From positions 103,931-167,930 of the forward strand of contig NZ_JAUXVR010000009.1 of the NCBI RefSeq assembly GCF_030680395.1: a DNA stretch of 64,000 bases. The letters are read 5' to 3'. This document shows positions 16,756 to 23,538 of the stretch, piece after piece (position 1 is the first letter of the stretch; each line of letters opens with the position of its first letter). The stretch is from Methylobacter sp. Its GTDB lineage: Bacteria > Pseudomonadota > Gammaproteobacteria > Methylococcales > Methylomonadaceae. Below the pieces are notes generated by a model. That model worked only from the letters and a program-made list of their open reading frames with translations, had not been told where the DNA came from and did no database searches. The position numbers and the translations under genes were made by a program.

Positions 16756-18387
16756 TTAGTCGGATTTAATTTTAATTGCCTTGGCCGGACAGTATTTTTC
16801 GGCTTGTTGCGCTTTTTTCAGCAATTCCCGCGGCGGGTTCTCTTGCAAGACGGTGACATTCCCTGCATCGTCTACCTGAAAAAGTTCAGGCGCTTCAGTC
16901 ATGCAGGTTGCATGGCCCTGGCAAAGCTCCCTGTCGATTGTTATTTGAAAACGCGGGCCTGCTTGTACTGTTTCCAGAACGATAGCTGCCGCTGAATCAG
17001 CGGAAGCTTCTTTAACGAGCGAGCGTTTTTTGTATCGGACACGGCAAGGTGATAGCGGTTGCACAACCATCTGGGTGAAGTCGTCCTGATAAGTGTCCTT
17101 GTCGTCGATCAGTTCGAAGGTATAGCGGCGCAGCAGAATGCTGAAAATGGCTTTGAGTTGCAGCATCGCAAAAGCGTTGCCGCTGCACTTGTGTTTACCG
17201 CCGCCGAAGGCAATCCAGCTGAAAGGCGTGGCATCTTCCTGGCGGGTTTCCGAGTAACGGTCGGGATCGAACTTTTCCGGGTCCGGGAAAACATCCGCAA
17301 TGCGATGCGACACGCGTGGCGAGGCACAAACGTATTTTCCGGCTTTTACCGTGTAATCTTTAAACTGAAAGTCTTGCATCACTTTGCGAATTAAAAATAT
17401 CAACGGCGGATGCAGGCGCAGCACCTCCTTAATGACATTTTCCAGTGCCGGAATTTCCCGTAAAGATTGAAAAGTGACCTCGCCATCGGCGCCGAAGTGT
17501 GCATCCAGGTCATTCAATACCTGCGCCAACTGTTCAGGCCGGCGCGCCAATTCCAGCAAGGTCCAGGCAGCTGTCCCTGCTGTTGTATGATGCCCTGCGA
17601 AGATGGTGCCTATTAGCATGCCCGTTATTTCATGAGCGGATAAGCGACTGCCGTCGTCATAGCGGGCATCAATGAGTAATTGAAACGCATCTTCGCTTTT
17701 TTCCGGCTTCTGCGCTCTTTTGGCAATGATGCCGGTGACTAGTTCCTGAAGTCTTGCGCGCGCTTTATCACGGCGGCGAAATACGGGTAACGGCAAATAG
17801 GGAAACACAAAGGCCAGTGGATTTACGCCTTTTTCAAGATCATGATAGATCTTCGCAAACTCTTCATTCAGTTCGTAACGGAACTCATCGCCAAGCAGGC
17901 AGTGGCTGGAGGTATAAATGGTGAGTTCTTTCATAAACTCAAGTAAATCAATTTCGCCGCTATCGCCCCAGCAGGCAATCATTTGTTCGACTTCCCGGAC
18001 GATCACTTGGGCATAGCCGCGCATCGGCTTGTCGCGCAATACCGGCATCAGCATCTTAAGCTGCTGGTCTTTCTTATGCGGCGGCGCGTCAAAAACCACG
18101 CCCTTGCCAAAAATAGGCGTCATGATTTTATACGCCTGGCTTTGATCCAGCTGAGCGTCGGGCGCGCGAAAAAAAGCTTCATTCGCTTCAGGGCCGGTCA
18201 TCAACACCATTTTTTGATGAAACATGCGAAATTCGCCGATTTCTCCCAGTTTATTCCTGAGTCTCATCATGTAGTCGAAAGGATTTTTGCCAAATTCGAG
18301 CATGTGCCCTAAAAGGGGCAATGCGCCGGGCATTTTAGGCGGCTCTTTGCCTGACGAAACGTTTTTTTGGGTATTAGTTGCAGTCAT
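16756..18387 (-). CDS. cyp51: CYP51 sterol 14-alpha-demethylase fused to ferredoxin
   Basis: The protein has 543 residues from the ATG ending at 18387 (MTATNTQKN); a longer frame to 18480 has unusual composition. The P450 part (residues 1 to about 450) shows FAGHHTTAG (oxygen-binding helix), KEVLRLHPP (ExxR) and the heme ligand Cys401 in FGGGKHKCSGNAFA. After an Ala-rich linker near 460-480 comes a small ferredoxin with Cys489, Cys495 and Cys533-Pro; the second cluster position is His492, so a [3Fe-4S] cluster is likely. The same fusion is known from Methylococcus capsulatus. It removes the 14-alpha methyl of lanosterol and heads the cyp51-NTF2-osc-sqmo run. Confidence 0.94.
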   Translation of the reverse strand: MTATNTQKNVSSGKEPPKMPGALPLLGHMLEFGKNPFDYMMRLRNKLGEIGEFRMFHQKMVLMTGPEANEAFFRAPDAQLDQSQAYKIMTPIFGKGVVFDAPPHKKDQQLKMLMPVLRDKPMRGYAQVIVREVEQMIACWGDSGEIDLLEFMKELTIYTSSHCLLGDEFRYELNEEFAKIYHDLEKGVNPLAFVFPYLPLPVFRRRDKARARLQELVTGIIAKRAQKPEKSEDAFQLLIDARYDDGSRLSAHEITGMLIGTIFAGHHTTAGTAAWTLLELARRPEQLAQVLNDLDAHFGADGEVTFQSLREIPALENVIKEVLRLHPPLIFLIRKVMQDFQFKDYTVKAGKYVCASPRVSHRIADVFPDPEKFDPDRYSETRQEDATPFSWIAFGGGKHKCSGNAFAMLQLKAIFSILLRRYTFELIDDKDTYQDDFTQMVVQPLSPCRVRYKKRSLVKEASADSAAAIVLETVQAGPRFQITIDRELCQGHATCMTEAPELFQVDDAGNVTVLQENPPRELLKKAQQAEKYCPAKAIKIKSD

Positions 18388-18597
18388 AGCTCGCTCGATC
18401 TTGATGTATTTGTGCATTAAGGAACGCTGACGCCATGAGTTCCAATTTCCTCGGAAAGCATTAGCATTTGAACTCAACAATAAACCCCATTAAATTTATA
18501 TTCAATGAATCATGAGAAATTTCCTCTTTACACGCCAGGTAGCGCACGAAAAAAACCTGTCGATGGCGAAAGATTTCAATGAATAGAGTGGCAATTC

Positions 18598-19860
18598 TCA
18601 CCCCGCCTTTTCCATCCTTCTCATCTCGACTGGCGAACCCCTTCCTTTCGAGGAAACCTTGTCGTACACCTCATCGAAAGCTTGCCGGCAATACGGCAAC
18701 CGCTCCCGCAACAGGTCATAGCCGGCATGATCGAACATCATCCTGAAACCTTCCCTGCTCATGAAAGTTCTTGCATACAAGGCTTGGTAGCCCTGGTGTT
18801 CGATGACGAATTTTCCCAGCAACGGCAGGGCGACGGCATTATCGAAGCCTTTCTTGCCCGGCGTGCCATAGGCGCCGATATCCACGTACATTTCGTCCAC
18901 TAAGCCGTCCTCAGTCCTGAAAGGATGTACAAAGCCCCGCTGTCCGCCGTTATCCTTGATCGCCATCGGCGAAAGCCATAACGGATATAACCGGAAATGC
19001 GCGTCGAAATACTCAATAGACTGTTTCAGATGCCGGATCGGCATGAGCATGTCCTGAATCACATGAAATTTTTCCCTGAGCCGTTGGGTGGTTTGCGTTT
19101 CCGTGTATTTCAATAATTCGATCCGGGGAGGCACGGCCCAGCCCAGCAATGCCCTGAATATCGGATGGTTTCCGAACGGAATGATTTCCTCCATGGCCCA
19201 GAAATAACCCCGGGTATGTCTGTGATAATAATCCCGCACCGGCACATATTCGACGCCCGGCTCTCTTCGCTCCAGGTAGGTTTGGACATGTTTGTAAAAC
19301 CACGGCTTGTACCATCGCCCGATGGCGTTCAAAGATCCCGGGCCTACGGCATCGACGAAATTGCCGACCATGATGACCGCCCGATCGCAGCCGTAAACCA
19401 GTCCTTCGACGAAATCGTTGTTTTTGGTATCGCGAGAAGTATGCTCGAAAACGCTGACCATACTATCAAGGGTATAGACAGGCCGGTAGTGAAGCCGGAC
19501 ATACTTTTTGACCGGAATAATTTTCAATTCGGCAGCCACCAGAAAGCCTAGGGTACCGTGGCTCCACGGAATCTGGTAAAAGAGATCGGGATTTTCCGAA
19601 GGAGTGCATTTCAGCAGTTTGCCTTCCGCCGTCACGATCTCGAAGGCTTCGCAAATGTGCTGGAACAGCCCGTATTTATGGCTGCTGGTTTCCACGCCGA
19701 ATCCCATGATCAAACCGCCTACCGTCAAACTATCCAGTTCCGGCACCACCGGCAGCGTCCAACCCCGGGATATCAGGCTGCGCGAAATCTGGCCCATGTT
19801 CGCCAGCGGCTCCACCCGAACAATTCCACGATGTTCGTCGATTTCAAGCATGTCGTACAT
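18598..19860 (-). CDS. dhcr24: DHCR24/DWF1-like delta-24 sterol reductase, 5'-truncated
   Basis: The 420 residues align to DHCR24/DWF1 flavoproteins from about residue 130 of those proteins: RVEPLANMGQISRSL, PELDSLTVGGLIMGFG, SSHKYGLFQHICEAFE, IPWSHGTLGFLVAAELKII, YYHRHTRGYFW and HVIQDMLMPI are all family motifs. The family reduces the C-24 double bond of sterol side chains using FAD and NADPH. The N-terminal part, including the first half of the PCMH-type FAD domain, is absent. An in-frame TGA lies six codons before the first ATG, and the bases beyond read as part of a different gene on the other strand. The enzyme is therefore probably inactive or altered, although the remaining frame is intact. 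Confidence 0.8.
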   Translation of the reverse strand: MYDMLEIDEHRGIVRVEPLANMGQISRSLISRGWTLPVVPELDSLTVGGLIMGFGVETSSHKYGLFQHICEAFEIVTAEGKLLKCTPSENPDLFYQIPWSHGTLGFLVAAELKIIPVKKYVRLHYRPVYTLDSMVSVFEHTSRDTKNNDFVEGLVYGCDRAVIMVGNFVDAVGPGSLNAIGRWYKPWFYKHVQTYLERREPGVEYVPVRDYYHRHTRGYFWAMEEIIPFGNHPIFRALLGWAVPPRIELLKYTETQTTQRLREKFHVIQDMLMPIRHLKQSIEYFDAHFRLYPLWLSPMAIKDNGGQRGFVHPFRTEDGLVDEMYVDIGAYGTPGKKGFDNAVALPLLGKFVIEHQGYQALYARTFMSREGFRMMFDHAGYDLLRERLPYCRQAFDEVYDKVSSKGRGSPVEMRRMEKAG

Positions 19861-20029
19861 CCCGATATCGATCTTTCAGATCGTTTATCACTCTGGGAAA
19901 TTGCTCACCGTTGGCAAAATGCCGACTCTTCTCATTCAAAAACGATTGCTGATATTCCTCTGGACGTTAAGAAATCTTGCCGCAGAGGTTTATTATGAGC
20001 GCCTTTATAGCACCCTGCTGGTAGTGTAA
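19855..20029 (+). pseudogene. Frameshifted 3' remnant of an unrelated gene
   Basis: On the plus strand one frame reads HPDIDLSDRLSLWEIAHRWQ and continues to IADIPLDVKKSC. After a shift near 19965 another frame reads LRNLAAEVYYERLYSTLLVV and stops at 20029. The joined sequence looks like an ordinary helical C-terminal region broken by one small indel, with no start upstream. It abuts the truncated start of the DHCR24-like gene, so 19848-19860 looks like a rearrangement junction. I do not recognise the family. Confidence 0.5.
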
Positions 20030-20090
20030 TGGCCAATTAAAGTGAGCCATTGATAGTTATGGTGGGCATGTTAAATACTGAAATCTTTTA

Positions 20091-20203
20091 TAAGTATTCA
20101 TTCATAAATATTTAGGTGTTAGTCATACTTAGCTTACTGTTTTTTAAAAGATTATGCGCACCAATGCTGGAAAAAATACCGGATTAATTTTGAATGGGTA
20201 CTT
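20091..20203. mobile_element. MITE-like element B (about 113 bp)
   Basis: The left end AAGTATTCATTCATAAATAT and the reverse complement of the right end, AAGTACCCATTCAAAATTAA, resemble each other and the ends of the element at 4491-4642 (AAGTACTCATTCATAAATAA). The interior is non-coding. It lies 60 bases beyond the truncated gene junction. The remaining bases 20204-20749 carry the attachment site copy and no gene I can support. Confidence 0.6.
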
Positions 20204-20422
20204 GTTATGAATGCAGCTACGTTATCTACATCTAAAAATATTGTACCCTATCAATCGTAGGGGCTTGTTTAGAGGTCGCGAACGAGTTTTTTCAATCTGC
20301 TGGGATTTTATAGTAATCGCAGGAAACACATACGCATCTCAAAAAAGTGACTTTTTTACTATCTGCACTGCGTCTACATGCAAAGTACAATTAAATTTAA
20401 ACCATACAACATATTGATTTTA

Positions 20423-20468
20423 TGGAGCCAATGGCGAGAATCGAACTCGCGACCTACTGATTACGAAT
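20423..20468 (-). repeat. Left attachment-site copy (3' part of tRNA-Thr)
   Basis: Forty-six bases match 26958-27003, the 3' half of the intact tRNA-Thr(CGT), with three mismatches. Two of these (A/G and C/T in the T-arm stem) compensate each other so the stem still pairs. The last 18 bases (gacctactgattacgaat) are identical and are the likely crossover core. Past the core the sequence leaves the tRNA, so this is not a functional tRNA. Confidence 0.85.
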
Positions 20469-20749
20469 GCGAAGTTTTACTATATTCAGTAACAAACCAC
20501 AGCAAACTATAATAATAAAATCAATAACTTGAGTAATTTTAATTATTGCTGATTATTGCCATTTACTGCAATTATTTATAGTTAATTGCAGTAAAAATGC
20601 AGAGCAATTATAATCATAACCCTAGAAACAAAGCGGCCTCGCAGGTGCTACCAACACCAAACAAGGCCTTACCAATAACTTAATTCTGGGTTAAGCAATG
20701 GCTGAATACATCATATCAAAAAGCCGGTTGTTATCCCATAGGGGCAATC

Positions 20750-21817
20750 ATGGCAAACATTACCGAACGAACCATAAAAGATGGAAGCAAGCGCTATACC
20801 GTCATTATCAGGATTAAAGGTTGCGAATCCCGAACCAAAACATTTAGACGGCTAACCGATGCCAAGAAATGGATAGCGAAAACAGAATCAGAAATCAGGG
20901 ACGGCAAACAGCTTATTCCCCGAGCCGCCTTAAAGAAAACCCTTGGTGACGCAATAGAGCGCTATATAAGCGAGGTTCTACCAGAAAAGCCAGCATTACA
21001 GGCCGACCAAACAACACAGCTCAATTGGTTCAAGGCTGAGTTAGGCAATATACCATTAGCCAGCATCACTACACCTTTAATAGTCCAGTGCAGGGATAAG
21101 CTAAATACTGAAATGGGACAGCGCGGTAAAGTTCGCAGTCCTGCGACTGTTGCGCGATTCCTGGCGGCCTTAAGTGCGATGTTTAGCCATTGCATATCTG
21201 AATGGGAATGGACGCAAGACAACCCCGTAAAGCGCGTAAAAAAGCCCAAGGTATCAAATGACCGCGTTCGGTTTTTGGATGATGACGAACGGCAACGATT
21301 TTTAAAAACCTGCCAAGAATCCAGTAACAAATTGCTTTATTTGTGCGTCATTTTGGCAATGTCCACCGGCATGAGGCAGGCCGAATTAATGGAATTGACA
21401 TGGAAAGATGTAGACATCAAAACAGGTTTTCTACTACTCAATAAAACAAAGAACGGAGAGAAGCGGCGAGTCCCATTGTCTGGGCATGGTTTAGAGCTGT
21501 TACGCGAGCATGCCAAGGTTCGGCGGCTTGATACCTCATTATTGTTCCCTGGCAAAAAAACCCCGTTAAATCCTATCGATTTAAGGCGACCTTTTGAAAA
21601 CGCAGTAAAACTGGCTGAGATAACGGACTTTCATTGGCATGACTTACGCCATTGCTGTGCGTCATATTTGCTTATGAACGGCGCAAGCTTGCCGGAAATA
21701 GCCAAAATTCTGGGGCATAAAACTTTAGCTATGGTGATGAGGTACAGCCACATGAGCGACGACCACGCAGGCGGTATTGTTGCTTCGATGAATGAAAAGA
21801 TTTTCGGTGGCTTGTGA
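20750..21817 (+). CDS. int: Tyrosine recombinase (integrase)
   Basis: The 355-residue protein has the full catalytic set: Arg209 (TGMRQAELMELTW), His297-x2-Arg300 (HDLRHCC), His323 (LGHKTLAMV) and Tyr332 (RYSHMS). The N-terminus (about 60 residues, KDGSKRYTVIIRIKG) is an arm-type DNA-binding domain, followed by a core-binding helical domain (about 65-165). It would integrate and excise the element at the tRNA-Thr site. The gene starts about 280 bases inside the left attachment site and overlaps the next gene by four bases. Confidence 0.93.
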   Translation: MANITERTIKDGSKRYTVIIRIKGCESRTKTFRRLTDAKKWIAKTESEIRDGKQLIPRAALKKTLGDAIERYISEVLPEKPALQADQTTQLNWFKAELGNIPLASITTPLIVQCRDKLNTEMGQRGKVRSPATVARFLAALSAMFSHCISEWEWTQDNPVKRVKKPKVSNDRVRFLDDDERQRFLKTCQESSNKLLYLCVILAMSTGMRQAELMELTWKDVDIKTGFLLLNKTKNGEKRRVPLSGHGLELLREHAKVRRLDTSLLFPGKKTPLNPIDLRRPFENAVKLAEITDFHWHDLRHCCASYLLMNGASLPEIAKILGHKTLAMVMRYSHMSDDHAGGIVASMNEKIFGGL

Positions 21818-22815
21818 TGGCTGACATTAACTGGACTGATTGGCTAAACCGAGAGCATATAACCCTTGATGATGCTTTGTTGTTATCAATGGAGGAAAAC
21901 CCGGATAACCCCGGCATTAATCAAGATTATGACGAAACAAAATATATCGAATTACGCGACAAAGCCGAGCATTGGATTTTAATAAGCAGAGAGTTACAAG
22001 CAATAGGAGAGCTTAACAACGGTTCGCAGGAATTTAAAAACATTAACCCGCTTAGTTTTTTTAAGCTGGCGCGGCTGAATGGCTGGTTTTTACCAAAGCC
22101 GGTTAATGATTTTTTAGACATCCACCAAAAACAGCAAATCGTTACCTGGAGCGGTGATATACAAGCACTTGAACCACTCACAGCCGAACAAAGACAGGCT
22201 TACAACAAGCTGGCGGCCTGGACATGGGTTGATGCTATTTATATTTTACAAGGCTTCAAGCCATGCCCACAGATAAGCACTGAACAGGTGCGCTCACACT
22301 TTCCTAATGATGTTGAATTCTTCACTAAATCAATATGGCTAGGTAATATCGGCAAAAAAATAATCGAAGCAGGACAAAGGACATTTATTGGTTCACCGGC
22401 AAGATGGGAAGATTTCTGGCAAGACAAGCTGAAAGCAGAACAGCAAGCCGAAGCCGTGGGCAATGCTGGTGCGGTTGATGGAGTAGCCATAAAACCGGCA
22501 AGTGCAAAGAGCATTAAAGCCAATAGCAACGAATTTTCATTTTCAGGGTTGCTTCATATACCTAGCGGTGTAGATGATTGGTTTGAAGTTATTGATGTTA
22601 TGACAAAGGCTTTTTATGCTAACAAAAATGCAATGCCGACTAAAGCCCAAGCATGGGCGGAATTGTGTACAAACACGCCAATTGGTTACGGTATAGAGTC
22701 CATGGGAAATCAATCTTTGACGATGCCGGGAGTCGCCAAAGAATTTAATAAGCGTTCTTTTGGTAGAAGATGGGGTAAATACACAGCCAAATCTAACCCT
22801 TTCAAGCCAAACTAA
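21814..22815 (+). CDS. Element protein of unknown function, 333 aa
   Basis: The start is GTG 21814 or ATG 21817, overlapping the integrase stop, so it is probably coupled to int. The protein is acidic and soluble, with no membrane segment. The first 200 residues are Trp-rich (DINWTDWLN, AAWTWVDAIYILQGF, RWEDFWQDKL). A variable middle (about 205-240) joins a C-terminal domain of about 80 residues ending in FGRRWGKYTAKSNPF. Such a basic, Trp-containing end is common among element-borne proteins of unknown function, but I recognise no named family. Confidence 0.7.
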   Translation: MMADINWTDWLNREHITLDDALLLSMEENPDNPGINQDYDETKYIELRDKAEHWILISRELQAIGELNNGSQEFKNINPLSFFKLARLNGWFLPKPVNDFLDIHQKQQIVTWSGDIQALEPLTAEQRQAYNKLAAWTWVDAIYILQGFKPCPQISTEQVRSHFPNDVEFFTKSIWLGNIGKKIIEAGQRTFIGSPARWEDFWQDKLKAEQQAEAVGNAGAVDGVAIKPASAKSIKANSNEFSFSGLLHIPSGVDDWFEVIDVMTKAFYANKNAMPTKAQAWAELCTNTPIGYGIESMGNQSLTMPGVAKEFNKRSFGRRWGKYTAKSNPFKPN

Positions 22816-22863
22816 GCCACTTCATACCCGCCACCGTTTCAGAGACGGCAATAATCAGAAACT

Positions 22864-22933
22864 ACCCCCAACAGAGCCGAAAAGCTTTGGAAATCCTGCA
22901 AACACAGGAACACAAAATAAACCCATTGGGGGT
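22864..22933 (+). promoter_or_regulatory. Hairpin that can hide the AlpA-like gene's ribosome binding site
   Basis: ACCCCCAA (22864-22871) is exactly complementary to TTGGGGGT (22926-22933), and a smaller CCTG/CAGG hairpin lies between. The GGGGG of the right arm is the only ribosome binding site candidate for ATG 22939, six bases away. Pairing would block it, suggesting translational control. Confidence 0.4.
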
Positions 22934-22938
22934 GTTAA

Positions 22939-23136
22939 ATGCCTACATTATCAACAGTAAATCAGTTCACCGCAAAACAACCCGCCTTCACTACAGGCGG
23001 AATCCGCAGCTTAATTTTCAATGAGCATCAAAACGGCCTTGCTAAGTCCGGCGCGATTGTTCGCATTGGCCGCAAAGTTTTGATTGATGAAACCAAGTTC
23101 TTTGCTTGGATTGAGTCACAAAACAAGGCGGCCTAA
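22939..23136 (+). CDS. AlpA/excisionase-like small DNA-binding protein
   Basis: The protein has 65 residues. It has the MerR-like small helix-turn-helix layout of element AlpA/Xis proteins: TVNQFTAKQPAFTTGGIRSLIF, then GLAKSGAIVRIGRKVLIDETKFFAWIES (both shown in part). The G-x-I-V-R-I-G-R-K-V-L-I-D segment is the beta wing. Such proteins direct excision or regulate the integrase. The stop codon is directly followed by the next start, so the two are co-translated. Confidence 0.75.
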   Translation: MPTLSTVNQFTAKQPAFTTGGIRSLIFNEHQNGLAKSGAIVRIGRKVLIDETKFFAWIESQNKAA

Positions 23137-23538
23137 ATGATTATCTCAAAAGTGATTAGGGATGACGGGCGGCACATCACTAGAGCGGATTATGACGACT
23201 CAAGGCCGCTATTAGATTCAATCAATGTGAAATTCCCAAGAGTAAATAGTCTGCAAGCTAGGTCACTTCGTAGGGTTTTATCGGGGCTGATGTTGACGCA
23301 CATGGATTTTTACTTTGCATCACGGAGCTATCGACTCAGTTCATTTATAGACGAACTACGGAAAAAGGGCTGGACTATTGTTGACCATGACGAGGTAGCA
23401 CCTACAAAAGATATTGTCCCGCGCAACGCTCCATTCACTCGCTACGAACTGTTTGCAGAATTTACGACGGAACTGATGACGAGGATTAAGGCGTTTTGCC
23501 AAGCTGTCGATGATTTAGAATCGAAGGCGGCTAAATAA
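23137..23538 (+). CDS. Winged-helix-like element protein
   Basis: The 133-residue protein has RSLRRVLSGLMLTHMDFYFA followed by SYRLSSFIDELRKKGWTIV. This is the helix-helix-wing pattern of small phage/element proteins with a helix-turn-helix and the typical ELRKKGW recognition-helix end. The C-terminal 50 residues are helical and acidic. Start ATG 23137 follows the previous stop directly, and its stop overlaps the primase start (ATGA type). It probably helps replication or regulation. No specific family can be named. Confidence 0.6.
   Translation: MIISKVIRDDGRHITRADYDDSRPLLDSINVKFPRVNSLQARSLRRVLSGLMLTHMDFYFASRSYRLSSFIDELRKKGWTIVDHDEVAPTKDIVPRNAPFTRYELFAEFTTELMTRIKAFCQAVDDLESKAAK

Noticed and set aside
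20211-20417. A 68-aa gene between the MITE-like element and the attachment site
   Set aside because: No ribosome binding site, low-complexity AT-driven composition and no family features.
20423-20468. A second tRNA-Thr gene
   Set aside because: Only the 3' half matches; after the anticodon region the sequence diverges and no 5' half is present.
22860-22940. A CRISPR-like or tandem repeat array in the element
   Set aside because: There is only one pair of complementary arms and no repeated spacer pattern. No CRISPR array was seen anywhere in the window.
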